Positions 1-11,235 of a stretch of DNA of 64,000 nt are shown here, one piece after another. The translations under genes and the position numbers were made by a program. Position 1 is the first letter of the stretch. Every line of letters begins with the position of its first letter. Source of the stretch: Locusta migratoria (lineage: Eukaryota; Arthropoda; Insecta; Orthoptera; Acrididae); contig JAOYRU010000070.1 of the NCBI GenBank assembly GCA_026315105.1, positions 207,752 to 271,751 on the forward strand. Reading direction: 5' to 3'. The notes below the pieces were generated by a model, which saw only the letters and a program-made list of their open reading frames with translations, did no database searches and had not been told where the DNA came from.

Positions 1-1
1 C

Positions 2-2215
2 ATCCCGGTGCTTAAGCCCGACAAAAATCCTTGTTCCTTGGATAGCTATCGGCCCATTAACCTGACTAACGTGCCGTGCAAACTGCTGGAGCGGATGGTC
101 AGTCGGTGGTTGTGTTGGATTCTTGAGACTCGAGGATTGTTGGCTCCATGCCAGGGCGGTTTTCGCCAGGGTCGATCTACCACCGATAATCTGGTGTTCC
201 TCGAGTCTGCAATCCGCACAGCTTTTTCCCGGCGCCAACACCTTGTTGCCGTCTTCTTTTATATGCACAAAGCATATGATACCACCTGGCTACGCCACAT
301 CCTCAACACTTTATATGACTGGGGCCTCCGGGGCTCCCTACCGATTTTTATCCAGAATTTTTTAGCTGTCCGTACCTTTCGTGTTCAAATTGGTGCCTCC
401 CTGAGCGCCTCATACATCCAGGAGAATGGCGTTCCTCAGGGCTCAGTTTTAAGTGTTCCATTATTTTTAGTTGCCATCAATGGCCTAGCGACAGCAATTG
501 GATCGTCGGTCTCCCCTTCTCTTTACGCTGACGACTTTTGTATCTTTTTTAGTTCCTGCAGCACCCAGGTTGCTGAGCGTAGGTTGCAAGGTGCTATTCG
601 GAAGGCGCAGAACTGGGCCCTAAGTCATGGCTTTCAGTTTTCTGCCACCAAGACTAGAGTGGTGCACTTCTGTCGGCGTCGGACCGTCCACCATCACCCT
701 GAACTTTACCTTAATGACGAAGTCCTGACAGTGGTAGACACGCATCGGTTTTTGGGTCTGGTCTTTGACGCCCGGCTGACGTGGCTCCCCCACATTCGTC
801 AGCTAAAACGGAAGTGCTGGCGCCATCTCAACCTTCTCCGCCACCTGGGTCATACGACCTGGGGTGCTGATCGCTCGACACTGTTGCGGCTTTACACGGC
901 GCTGGTGCAGTCCCGTCTCGATTTTGGGTGCATTGCCTATGGGTCTGCGGCACCTTCGGCACTGCATCTCCTGGACCCCATTCACAACTGTGGGGTCCGC
1001 ATTGCGACGGGCGCTTTCCGCACCAGCCCGGTGAACAGTTTACTAGTGGAGGCTGGGATCCCACCTTTGGGGATCCGCCGCCAACACCTGCTCGCAGCTT
1101 ATGCAGCGAACGTGTATTGCTCCCCAGGCCATCCAAACTGTCGTTTTCTGTTTTCTAATGTGGTCGTCCCTCACCATCCGCGACGCCCCAGGTCAGGTCA
1201 TACGATAGCCTATAGAGTTCGGTCCCTCCTCCTGGAACTTGAGTCTTTGCCCCTTCCGTGTCCATATCGGGTCCAGGTGCATACACCTCCATGGTGTTTG
1301 ACAAGGCCGTCTATTCGGCTGGACTTGGCCCATGGGCCCAAGGACTCAGTACCACTGGAGGCGCTCCGCCGTCAGTTCTCGGCTGTCATAGCGGAGTTCC
1401 GTGGTTATGGCCTGATCTACACCGATGGCTCAATGGTGGATGACCGTGTTGGATTTGCCTATACACACGGTGACCATGTGGAACAGCACTCTCTGCCGAA
1501 TGGCTGCAGTGTTTACACTGCAGAGCTGGTGGCCATTCACAGAGCTCTTGTGCATATCCGGTCTTGCTCAGGCGAGTCTTTTGTTGTTTGCAGCGACTCC
1601 TTGAGCAGCCTTCGAGCTCTGGAGCAGTGTTACCCACGGTCTACCCTGGTGTTGGCCGTTCAGGAGACACTCTATGCCATTACACGGTCCGGGCGATCTG
1701 TGGTGTTCGTCTGGTCTCCAGGTCATGTTGGTATCCCGGGCAATGAACGTGTTGACAGGCTTGCCAAGCAGGCTGTAGGTATGTCCTGTCTAGAGATCGG
1801 CCTCCCGGCTTCTGATCTCCGTTCATTGTTGCGCCAGAAAGTACGTCAGCTTTGGGATACTGAGTGGCGTAGCCTGCGCACGCCCAACAAGCTCCGGGTG
1901 GTCAAGCAAACGACGGTTGCATGGCGCTCCTCCATGCGCGGTTCACGACGGGACTCAGTGGTTTTATGTCGCCTCCGCATTAGGCATACGTGGCTCACCC
2001 ATGGACATCTCCTTCGGGGTGAGGACCCAGCCCAATGTCGGTGTGGCTCCAATTTGACAGTCGTCCACATATTGTTGGACTGCCCACTTTTAGCCGCCTT
2101 GCGGAGACATTTTAACCTCCCTGCTGTTTTATCGGAAGTTTTAGGTGACGATGCCACAATGGCAGATACGGTTTTACGTTTTATTCGAGCAGGGGGATTT
2201 TATCGTTCTCTCTAA
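2..2215 (+). CDS. LINE ORF2 C-terminal part: reverse transcriptase + RNase H (5' partial, motif A mutated)
   Basis: In an active element this protein would copy element RNA at a nicked chromosomal target and digest the RNA strand. The frame is open at the left edge (ATC CCG precede the GTG at 8), so there is no true start here. It ends at TAA 2213-2215. In order, it shows RT block SYRPINL near 44-64; motif A region AVFFYMHKAYD at 248-280; GVPQGS at 428-445; YADD at 524-535; then a thumb/connection region. RNase H follows with TDGS (Asp 1424-1426), AEL (Glu 1523-1525), SDS (Asp 1595-1597), GHVGIPGNERVD (His 1724-1726, Asp 1754-1756). A C-x-C-x7-H-x4-C motif lies at 2036-2083 (Cys 2036, Cys 2042, His 2066, Cys 2081). 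Odd point: the first catalytic Asp of motif A is Tyr (TAT, 260-262), one base from GAT. No frameshift or internal stop is present, so the copy is young but probably inactive as an enzyme. Confidence 0.92.
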   Translation: MPVLKPDKNPCSLDSYRPINLTNVPCKLLERMVSRWLCWILETRGLLAPCQGGFRQGRSTTDNLVFLESAIRTAFSRRQHLVAVFFYMHKAYDTTWLRHILNTLYDWGLRGSLPIFIQNFLAVRTFRVQIGASLSASYIQENGVPQGSVLSVPLFLVAINGLATAIGSSVSPSLYADDFCIFFSSCSTQVAERRLQGAIRKAQNWALSHGFQFSATKTRVVHFCRRRTVHHHPELYLNDEVLTVVDTHRFLGLVFDARLTWLPHIRQLKRKCWRHLNLLRHLGHTTWGADRSTLLRLYTALVQSRLDFGCIAYGSAAPSALHLLDPIHNCGVRIATGAFRTSPVNSLLVEAGIPPLGIRRQHLLAAYAANVYCSPGHPNCRFLFSNVVVPHHPRRPRSGHTIAYRVRSLLLELESLPLPCPYRVQVHTPPWCLTRPSIRLDLAHGPKDSVPLEALRRQFSAVIAEFRGYGLIYTDGSMVDDRVGFAYTHGDHVEQHSLPNGCSVYTAELVAIHRALVHIRSCSGESFVVCSDSLSSLRALEQCYPRSTLVLAVQETLYAITRSGRSVVFVWSPGHVGIPGNERVDRLAKQAVGMSCLEIGLPASDLRSLLRQKVRQLWDTEWRSLRTPNKLRVVKQTTVAWRSSMRGSRRDSVVLCRLRIRHTWLTHGHLLRGEDPAQCRCGSNLTVVHILLDCPLLAALRRHFNLPAVLSEVLGDDATMADTVLRFIRAGGFYRSL

Positions 2216-2239
2216 CTGGAGATTTCTTTGTGAAACCGA

Positions 2240-2282
2240 GTGGTTGACTTTTCCTTTTTTATTATTATGGTCGGTCAACCAC
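2240..2282 (+). other. 3' UTR hairpin 1 (9-bp stem)
   Basis: GTGGTTGAC at 2240-2248 is the exact reverse complement of GTCAACCAC at 2274-2282, with a 25-nt T-rich loop. It lies just after the ORF2 stop. No function is shown. Confidence 0.55.
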
Positions 2283-2364
2283 GGCTATCGGTTTCTTTGT
2301 TGTAAGTTGTCTTTGTGTAACCATCTTTTGTTTAGTCTTGTGGTTCTTGATGTTTTATGGACTA

Positions 2365-2382
2365 GTGGGACTCATCTCCCAC
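2365..2382 (+). other. 3' UTR hairpin 2 (6-bp stem)
   Basis: GTGGGA at 2365-2370 pairs with TCCCAC at 2377-2382 over a 6-nt loop. It is short and could be chance. Confidence 0.4.
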
Positions 2383-2396
2383 GTCGATATTTTAAA

Positions 2397-2447
2397 CTCT
2401 AGGCGTCTTATCTTTTACGTGTTTGGCTTTACTTTTGACGCCTAGAG
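2397..2447 (+). other. 3' UTR hairpin 3 (11-bp perfect stem)
   Basis: CTCTAGGCGTC at 2397-2407 is the exact reverse complement of GACGCCTAGAG at 2437-2447, with a 29-nt loop. It is the longest stem in the UTR. It may help the reverse transcriptase recognise the RNA 3' end, as known for some LINE families; here that is inference. Confidence 0.65.
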
Positions 2448-2454
2448 ATGGAAT

Positions 2455-2487
2455 GGGGGACTGATGACCATTGCAGTTTTGTCCCCC
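2455..2487 (+). other. Terminal 3' hairpin of the LINE (7-bp GC stem)
   Basis: GGGGGAC at 2455-2461 pairs perfectly with GTCCCCC at 2481-2487 over a 19-nt loop that begins TGATGACC. The A/C-rich tail follows almost at once, so this is the last structure before the element's end. A similar 'gggactgatgacc ... gtccc' ending is what I recall from orthopteran repeats; I could not check it. Confidence 0.6.
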
Positions 2488-3066
2488 TTAAACAACCAAC
2501 AACAACAACTTCGCAGACTAGTCGCCTTGCAGCTCGCAGGCCTCCAGCGTCCATTCTGTCGTCTGTATAGGCTCCCAGGGTCCTTATATAGAAATGAGAG
2601 CGTTTGCAGGGAAACGCACAATAATGCAAATAACGATATAAATGCAAATTTATCTTTTAAATAGTTTTTTATTATCATGTACTACCATTTTAGAGGTCAA
2701 TCACTTCGCAGACTAGTCCCCTTGCAGCTCGCAGTCCTCCAGCGTCCATTCTGTCGTCTGTATAGGCTCCCAGGGTCCTTATATAGTAATGAGAGTGTTT
2801 CCCGGGAAACGCACAATAATGCAAATAACGAAATAAATGCAAATTTATCTTTTAAATAGTTTTTTATTATCAAGTACTACCATTTTAGAGGTCAATCACT
2901 TCGCAGACTAGTCGCCTTGCAGCTCGCAGTCCTCCAGCGTCCATTCTGTCGTCTGTATAGGCTCCCAGGGTCCTTATATAGTAATGAGAGTGTTTCCCGG
3001 GAAACGCACAATAATGCAAATAACGAAATAAATGCAAATTTATCTTTTAAATAGTTTTTTATTATC

Positions 3067-3261
3067 ATGTACTACCATTTTAGAGGTCAATCACTTCGCA
3101 GACTAGTCGCCTTGCAGCTCGCAGTCCTCCAGCGTCCATTCTGTCGTCTTTATAGGCTCCCAGGGTCCTTATATAGTAATGAGAGCGTTTGCAGGGAAAC
3201 GCACAATAATGCAAATAACGAAAGAAATGCAAATTTATCTTTTAAATAGTTTTTTATTATC
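3067..3261 (+). repeat. Example 195-bp unit of domain A
   Basis: A typical unit. It has the CCTTATATA motif at 3167-3175, the inverted repeat GCGTTT...AAACGC around GCAGGG at 3185-3202, and two ATGCAAAT octamers at 3209-3216 and 3227-3234. These precede a T-rich stretch with variable T number. AATAAA-type hexamers occur on both strands of most units (within GAAATAAATG on plus; within the T-run on minus). Confidence 0.9.
3167..3234 (-). promoter_or_regulatory. Promoter-like module of a 195-bp unit (two octamers + TATA)
   Basis: On the minus strand, ATTTGCAT occurs at 3234-3227 and 3216-3209, then 33 bp, then TATATAAGG at 3175-3167. The octamer is the classical site for POU-domain factors, and TATATAAG matches the TATA-box consensus. 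The motifs are seen directly; promoter activity is inference. Confidence 0.35.
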
Positions 3262-5008
3262 ATGTACTACCATTTTAGAGGTCAATCACTTCGCAGACTA
3301 GTCGCCTTGCAGGTCGCAGTCCTCCAGCGTCCATTCTGTCGTCTGTATAGGCTCCCAGGGTCCTTATATAGTAATGAGAGCGTTTGCAGGGAAACGCACA
3401 ATAATGCAAATAACGAAATAAATGCAAATTTATTTTTAAATAGTTTTTTATTATCATGTACTACCATTTTAGAGGTCAATCACTTCGCAGACTAGTCGCC
3501 TTGCAGGTCGCAGTCCTCCAGCGTCCATTCTGTCGTCTTTATAGGCTCCCAGGGTCCTTATATAGTAATGAGAGCGTTTGCAGGGAAACGCACAATAATG
3601 CAAATAACGAAATAAATGCAAATTTATTTTTAAATAGTTTTTTATTATCATGTACTACCATTTTAGAGGTCAATCACTTCGCAGACTAGTCGCCTTGCAG
3701 GTCGCAGTCCTCCAGCGTCCATTCTGTCGTCTTTATAGGCTCCCAGGGTCCTTATATAGTAATGAGAGCGTTTGCAGGGAAACGCACAATAATGCAAATA
3801 ACGAAATAAATGCAAATTTATTTTTAAATAGTTTTTTATTATCATGTACTACCATTTTAGAGGTCAATCACTTCGCAGACTAGTCGCCTTGCAGGTCGCA
3901 GTCCTCCAGCGTCCATTCTGTCGTCTGTATAGGCTCCCAGGGTCCTTATATAGTAATGAGAGCGTTTGCAGGGAAACGCACAATAATGCAAATAACGAAA
4001 TAAAAGCAAATTTATTTTTAAATAGTTTTTTTATTATCATGTACTACCATTTTAGAGGTCAATCACTTCGCAGACTAGTCGCCTTGCAGGTCGCAGTCCT
4101 CCAGCGTCCATTCTGTCGTCTTTATAGGCTCCCAGGGTCCTTATATAGTAATGAGAGCGTTTGCAGGGAAACGCACAATAATGCAAATAACGAAATAAAT
4201 GCAAATTTATTTTTAAATAGTTTTTTATTATCATGTACTACCATTTTAGAGGTCAATCACTTCGCAGACTAGTCGCCTTGCAGGTCGCAGTCCTCCAGCG
4301 TCCATTCTGTCGTCTTTATAGGCTCCCAGGGTCCTTATATAGTAATGAGAGCGTTTGCAGGGAAACGCACAATAATGCAAATAACGAAATAAATGCAAAT
4401 TTATTTTTAAATAGTTTTTTATTATCATGTACTACCATTTTAGAGGTCAATCACTTCGCAGACTAGTCGCCTTGCAGGTCGCAGTCCTCCAGCGTCCATT
4501 CTGTCGTCTGTATAGGCTCCCAGGGTCCTTATATAGTAATGAGAGCGTTTGCAGGGAAACGCACAATAATGCAAATAACGAAATAAATGCAAATTTATTT
4601 TTAAATAGTTTTTTATTATCATGTACTACCATTTTAGAGGTCAATCACTTCGCAGACTAGACGCCTTGCAGGTCGCAGTCCTCCAGCGTCCATTCTGTCG
4701 TCTTTATAGGCTCCCAGGGTCCTTATATAGTAATGAGAGCGTTTGCAGGGAAACGCACAATAATGCAAATAACGAAATAAATGCAAATTTATTTTTAAAT
4801 AGTTTTTTATTATCATGTACTACCATTTTAGAGGTCAATCACTTCGCAGACTAGTCGCCTTGCAGGTCGCAGTCCTCCAGCGTCCATTCTGTCGTCTTTA
4901 TAGGCTCCCAGGGTCCTTATATAGTAATGAGAGCGTTTGCAGGGAAACGCACAATAATGCAAATAACGAAATAAATGCAAATTTATTTTTAAATAGTTTT
5001 TTATTATC
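3262..5008 (+). repeat. Trimeric higher-order repeat in domain A
   Basis: One site alternates between GTCTGTATAGG and GTCTTTATAGG. From 3262 the order by unit is G,T,T repeated three times (units at 3262, 3456, 3650; 3844, 4038, 4233; 4427, 4621, 4815), a period of about 583 bp. Units are otherwise nearly identical and mostly 194 bp. Confidence 0.75.
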
Positions 5009-6756
5009 ATGTACTACCATTTTAGAGGTCAATCACTTCGCAGACTAGTCGCCTTGCAGGTCGCAGTCCTCCAGCGTCCATTCTGTCGTCTGTATAGGCT
5101 CCCAGGGTCCTTATATAGTAATGAGAGCGTTTGCAGGGAAACGCACAATAATGCAAATAACGAAATAAATGCAAATTTATTTTTAAATAGTTTTTTATTA
5201 TCATGTACTACCATTTTAGAGGTCAATCACTTCGCAGACTAGTCGCCTTGCAGGTCGCAGTCCTCCAGCGTCCATTCTGTTGTCTTTATAGGCTCCCAGG
5301 GTCCTTATATAGTAATGAGAGCGTTTGCAGGGAAACGCACAATAATGCAAATAACGAAATAAATGCAAATTTATTTTTAAATAGTTTTTTATTATCATGT
5401 ACTACCATTTTAGAGGTCAATCACTTCGCAGACTAGTCGCCTTGCAGGTCGCAGTCCTCCAGCGTCCATTCTGTCGTCTGTATAGGCTCCCAGGGTCCTT
5501 ATATAGTAATGAGAGCGTTTGCAGGGAAACGCACAATAATGCAAATAACGAAATAAATGCAAATTTATTTTTAAATAGTTTTTTATTATCATGTACTACC
5601 ATTTTAGAGGTCAATCACTTCGCAGACTAGTCGCCTTGCAGGTCGCAGTCCTCCAGCGTCCATTCTGTCGTCTTTATAGGCTCCCAGGGTCCTTATATAG
5701 TAATGAGAGCGTTTGCAGGGAAACGCACAATAATGCAAATAACGAAATAAATGCAAATTTATTTTTAAATAGTTTTTATTATCATGTACTACCATTTTAG
5801 AGGTCAATCACTTCGCAGACTAGTCGCCTTGCAGGTCGCAGTCCTCCAGCGTCCATTCTGTCGTCTGTATAGGCTCCCAGGGTCCTTATATAGTAATGAG
5901 AGCGTTTGCAGGGAAACGCACAATAATGCAAATAACGAAATAAATGCAAATTTATCTTTTAAATAGATTTTTATTATCATGTACTACCATTTTAGAGGTC
6001 AATCACTTCGCAGACTAGTCGCCTTGCAGGTCGCAGTCCTCCAGCGTCCATTCTGTCGTCTTTATAGGCTCCCAGGGTCCTTATATAGTAATGAGAGCGT
6101 TTGCAGGGAAACGCACAATAATGCAAATAACGAAATAAATGCAAATTTATTTTTAAATAGTTTTTTATTATCATGTACTACCATTTTAGAGGTCAATCAC
6201 TTCGCAGACTAGTCGCCTTGCAGGTCGCAGTCCTCCAGCGTCCATTCTGTCGTCTGTATAGGCTCCCAGGGTCCTTATATAGTAATGAGAGCGTTTGCAG
6301 GGAAACGCACAATAATGCAAATAACGAAATAAATGCAAATTTATCTTTTAAATAGTTTTTTATTATCATGTACTACCATTTTAGAGGCCAATCACTTCGC
6401 AGACTAGTCGCCTTGCAGGTCGCAGTCCTCCAGCGTCCATTCTGTCGTCTTTATAGGCTCCCAGGGTCCTTATATAGTAATGAGAGCGTTTGCAGGGAAA
6501 CGCAAAATAATGCAAATAACGAAATAAATGCAAATTTATTTTTAAATAGTTTTTTATTATCATGTACTACCATTTTAGAGGTCAATCACTTCGCAGACTA
6601 GTCGCCTTGCACCTCGCAGTCCTCCACCGTCCATTCTGTCGTCTGTATAGGCTCCCAGGGTCCTTATATAGTAATGAGAGCGTTTGCAGGGAAACGCACA
6701 ATAATGCAAATAACGAAATAAATGCAAATTTATCTTTTAAATAGTTTTTTATTATC
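5009..6756 (+). repeat. Dimeric higher-order repeat in domain A
   Basis: The same G/T site now strictly alternates G,T,G,T,... over units at 5009, 5203, 5397, 5591, 5784, 5979, 6173, 6368 and 6562. From 5784 on, the G units also carry the 195-bp TTATCTTTT form while the T units carry the 194-bp form, a true two-unit period of 389 bp. Confidence 0.75.
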
Positions 6757-7068
6757 ATGTACTACCATTTTAGAGGTCAATCACTTCGCAGACTAGTCGC
6801 CTTGCAGGTCGCAGTCCTCCAGCGTCCATTCTGTCGTCTGTATAGGCTCCCAGGGTCCTTATATAGTAATGAGAGCGTTTGCAGGGAAACGCACAATAAT
6901 GCAAATAACGAAATAAATGCAAATTTATTTTTAAATAGTTTTTTATTATCATGTACTACCATTTTAGAGGTCAATCACTTCGCAGACTAGTCGCCTTGCA
7001 GGTCGCAGTCCTCCAGCGTCCATTCTGTCGTCTGTATAGGCTCCCAGGGTCCTTATATAATAATGAGA

Positions 7069-7086
7069 GCGTTTCCCGGGAAACGC
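7069..7086 (+). other. 18-bp perfect palindrome (example)
   Basis: GCGTTTCCCGGGAAACGC is its own reverse complement. The same 18-mer occurs in other domain A units (for example near 10970, 17206, 17986, 18960), and a 14-bp version with GTG at the left edge is commoner. The core TTCCCGGGAA fits the TTCnnnGAA pattern of STAT-type sites, and CCCGGG is a SmaI site. I saw it only in domain A; units to the right carry GCAGGG or GCAGTG. Confidence 0.6.
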
Positions 7087-10000
7087 ACAATAATGCAAAT
7101 AACGAAATAAATGCAAATTTATCTTTTAAATAGTTTTTTATTATCATGTACTACCATTTTAGAGGTCAATCACTTCGCAGACTAGTCGCCTTGCAGCTCG
7201 CAGTCCTCCAGCGTCCATTCTGTCGTCTGTATAGGCTCCCAGGGTCCTTATATAGTAATGAGAGCGTTTGCAGGGAAACGTACAAAAATGCAAATAACGA
7301 TATAAATGCAAATTTATCTTTTAAATAGTTTTTTATTATCATGTACTACCATTTTAGAGGTCAATCACTTCGCAGACTAGTCGCCTTGCAGGTCGCAGTC
7401 CTCCAGCGTCCATTCTGTCGTCTGTATAGGCTCCCAGGGTCCTTATATAATAATGAGAGCGTTTCCCGGGAAACGCACAATAATGCAAATAACGAAATAA
7501 ATGCAAATTTATCTTTTAAATAGTTTTTTATTATCATGTACTACCATTTTAGAGGTCAATCACTTCGCAGACTAGTCGCCTTGCAGCTCGCAGTCCTCCA
7601 GCGTCCATTCTGTCGTCTGTATAGGCTCCCAGGGTCCTTATATAGTAATGAGAGCGTTTGCAGGGAAACGCACAATAATGCAAATAACGAAATAAATGCA
7701 AATTTATTTTTAAATAGTTTTTTACTATCATGTACTACCATTTTAGAGGTCAATCACTTCGCAGACTAGTCGCCTTGCAGGTCGCAGTCCTCCAGCGTCC
7801 ATTCTGTCGTCTGTATAGGCTCCCAGGGTCCTTATATAATAATGAGAGCGTTTCCCGGGAAACGCACAATAATGCAAATAACGAAATAAATGCAAATTTA
7901 TCTTTTAAATAGTTTTTTATTATCATGTACTACCATTTTAGAGGTCAATCACTTCGCAGACTAGTCGCCTTGCAGCTCGCAGTCCTCCAGCGTCCATTCT
8001 GTCGTCTGTATAGGCTCCCAGGGTCCTTATATATTAATGAGAGCGTTTGCAGGGAAACGTACAAAAATGCAAATAACGATATAAATGCAAATTTATCTTT
8101 TAAATAGTTTTTTATTATCATGTACTACCATTTTAGAGGTCAATCACTTCGCAGACTAGTCGCCTTGCAGCTCGCAGTCCTCCAGCGTCCATTCTGTCGT
8201 CTGTATAGGCTCCCAGGGTCCTTATATAGTAATGAGAGTGTTTCCTGGGAAACGCACAATAATGCAAATAACGAAATAAATGCAAATTTATCTTTTAAAT
8301 AGTTTTTTATTATCATGTACTACCATTTTAGAGGTCAATCACTTCGCAGACTAGTCGCCTTGCAGCTCGCAGTCCTCCAGCGTCCATTCTGTCGTCTGTA
8401 TAGGCTCCCAGGGTCCTTATATAGTAATGAGAGTGTTTCCCGGGAAACGCACAATAATGCAAATAACGAAATCAATGCAAATTTATCTTTTAAATAGTTT
8501 TTTATTATCATGTACTACCATTTTAGAGGTCAATCACTTCGCAGACTAGTCGCCTTGCAGCTCGCAGTCCTCCAGCGTCCATTCTGTCGTCTGTATGGGC
8601 TCCCAGGGTCCTTATATAGTAATGAGAGTGTTTCCCGGGAAACGCACAATAATGCAAATAACGAAATAAATGCAAATTTATCTTTTTAATAGTTTTTTTA
8701 TTATCATGTACTACCATTTTAGAGGTCAATCACTTCGCAGACTAGTCGCCTTGAAGCTCGCAGTCCTCCAGCGTCCATTCTGTCGTCTTTATAGGCTCCC
8801 AGGGTCCTTATATAGTAATGAGAGCGTTTGCAGGGAAACGCACAATAATGCAAATAACGAAATCAATGCAAATTTATCTTTTAAATAGTTTTTTATTATC
8901 ATGTACTACCATTTTAGAGGTCAATCACTTCGCAGACTAGTCGCCTTGCAGCTCGCAGTCCTCCAGCGTCCATTCTGTCGTCTGTATAGGCTCCCAGGGT
9001 CCTTATATAGTAATGAGAGCGTTTCCCGTGAAACGCACAATAATGCAAATAACGAAATAAATGCAAATTTATCTTTTAAATAGTTTTTTATTATCATGTA
9101 CTACCATTTTAGAGGTCAATCACTTCGCAGACTAGTCGCCTTGCAGGTCGCAGTCCTCCAGCGTCCATTCTGTCGTCTTTATAGGCTCCCAGGGTCCTTA
9201 TATAGTAATGAGAGCGTTTGCAGGGAAACGCACAATAATGCAAATAACGAAATAAATGCAAATTTATTTTTAAATAGCTTTTTATTATCATGTACTACCA
9301 TTTTAGAGGTCAATCACTTCGCAGACTAGTCGCCTTGCAGGTCGCAGTCCTCCAGCGTCCATTCTGTCGTCTGTATAGGCTCCCAGGGTCCTTATATAGT
9401 AATGAGAGCGTTTGCAGGGAAACGCACAATAATGCAAATAACGAAATAAATGCAAATTTATTTTTAAATAGTTTTTTATTATCATGTACTACCATTTTAG
9501 AGGTCAATCACTTCGCAGACTAGTCGCCTTGCAGGTCGCAGTCCTCCAGCGTCCATTCTGTCGTCTTTATAGGCTCCCAGGGTCCTTATATAGTAATGAG
9601 AGCGTTTGCAGGGAAACGCACAATAATGCAAATAACGAAATAAATGCAAATTTATTTTTAAATAGTTTTTTATTATCATGTACTACCATTTTAGAGGTCA
9701 ATCACTTCGCAGACTAGTCGCCTTGCAGGTCGCAGTCCTCCAGCGTCCATTCTGTCGTCTGTATAGGCTCCCAGGGTCCTTATATAGTAATGAGAGCGTT
9801 TGCAGGGAAACGCACAATAATGCAAATAACGAAATAAATGCAAATTTATCTTTTAAAATTTTTTTATTATCATGTACTACCATTTTAGAGGTCAATCACT
9901 TCGCAGACTAGTCGCCTTGCAGGTCGCAGTCTTCCAGCGTCCATTCTGTCGTCTTTATAGGCTCCCAGGGTCCTTATATAGTAATGAGAGCGTTTGCAGG

Positions 10001-11235
10001 GAAACGCACAATAATGCAAATAACGAAATAAATGCAAATTTATTTTTAAATAGTTTTTTATTATCATGTACTACCATTTTAGAGGTCAATCACTTCGCAG
10101 ACAAGTCGCCTTGCAGGTCGCAGTCCTCCAGCGTCCATTCTGTCGTCTGTATAGGCTCCCAGGGTCCTTATATAGTAATGAGAGCGTTTGCAGGGAAACG
10201 CACAATAATGCAAATAACGAAATAAATGCAAATTTATCTTTTAAATAGTTTTTTATTATCATGTACTACCATTTTAGAGGTCAATCACTTCGCAGACTAG
10301 TCGCCTTGCAGGTCGCAGTCCTCCAGCGTCCATTCTGTCGTCTTTATAGGCTCCCAGGGTCCTTATATAGTAATGAGAGCGTTTGCAGGGAAACGCACAA
10401 TAATGCAAATAACGAAATAAATGCAAATTTATCTTTTAAATAGTTTTTTATTATCATGTACTACCATTTTAGAGGTCAATCACTTCGCAGACTAGTCGCC
10501 TTGCAGCTCGCAGTCCTCCAGCGTCCATTCTGTCGTCTGTATAGGCTCCCAGGGTCCTTATATAGTAATGAGAGTGTTTCCCGGGAAACGCACAATAATG
10601 CAAATAACGAAATAAATGCAAATTTATCTTTTAAATAGTTTTTTATTATCATGTACTACCATTTTAGAGGTCAATCACTTCGCAGACTAGTAGCCTTGCA
10701 GCTCGCAGTCCTCCAGCGTCCATTCTGTCGTCTTTATAGGCTCCCAGGGTCCTTATATAGTAATGAGAGCGTTTGCAGGGAAACGCACAATAATGCAAAT
10801 AACGAAAGAAATGCAAATTTATCTTTTAAATAGTTTTTTATTATCATGTACTACCATTTTACAGGTCAATCACTTCGCAGACTAGTCGCCTTGCAGCTCG
10901 CAGTCCTCCAGCGTCCATTCTGTCGGCTGTATAGGCTCCCAGGGTCCTTATATAGTAATGAGAGCGTTTCCCGGGAAACGCACAATAATGCAAATAACGA
11001 AATAAATGCAAATTTATCTTTTAAATAGTTTTTTATTATCATGTACTACCATTTTAGAGGTCAATCACTTCGCAGACTAGTCGCCTTGCAGCTCGCAGTC
11101 CTCCAGCGTCCATTCTGTCGTCTGTATAGGCTCCCAGGGTCCTTATATAGTAATGAGAGCGTTTGCAGAGAAACGCACAATAATGCAAATAACGAAATAA
11201 ATGCAAATTTATCTTTTAAATAGTTTTTTATTATC

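Larger units (their letters stand above)
1..2509 (+). mobile_element. Non-LTR (LINE) retrotransposon, 3' part, inserted at or in the satellite
   Basis: The segment holds the end of an ORF2-type frame (RT, RNase H, Cys/His motif), a 3' UTR of about 0.3 kb and a short A/C-rich tail. The 5' part (ORF1, endonuclease, 5' UTR) lies outside the window. It is visibly more GC-rich than the satellite that follows. The tail passes into satellite sequence inside a unit, at the run ACTTCGCAG, with AC shared by both sides, so the boundary is 2508-2510. RT and RNase H in one frame with no LTR fits the I-like/LOA/R1/Jockey assemblage of insect LINEs. I cannot choose the clade by eye. A target-site duplication cannot be tested because the left flank is missing. 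Confidence 0.9.
2216..2509 (+). other. LINE 3' UTR and tail
   Basis: This is non-coding sequence between the ORF2 stop and the satellite. It contains four inverted repeats (listed separately) and ends in a run made of AAC/CAA-like steps at 2489-2509. Such a simple tail is usual for insect LINEs, which use a 3' hairpin and tail for target-primed reverse transcription. I see no other gene in it. Confidence 0.8.

Noticed and set aside
8..10. GTG at 8 as the start of the RT protein
   Set aside because: The frame continues upstream to base 2 with residues that fit the RT domain, so the protein is cut by the window edge.
123..2157. Shorter open frames on both strands inside the LINE
   Set aside because: They all overlap the long RT/RNase H frame, which has clear catalytic motifs; none shows a recognisable domain.
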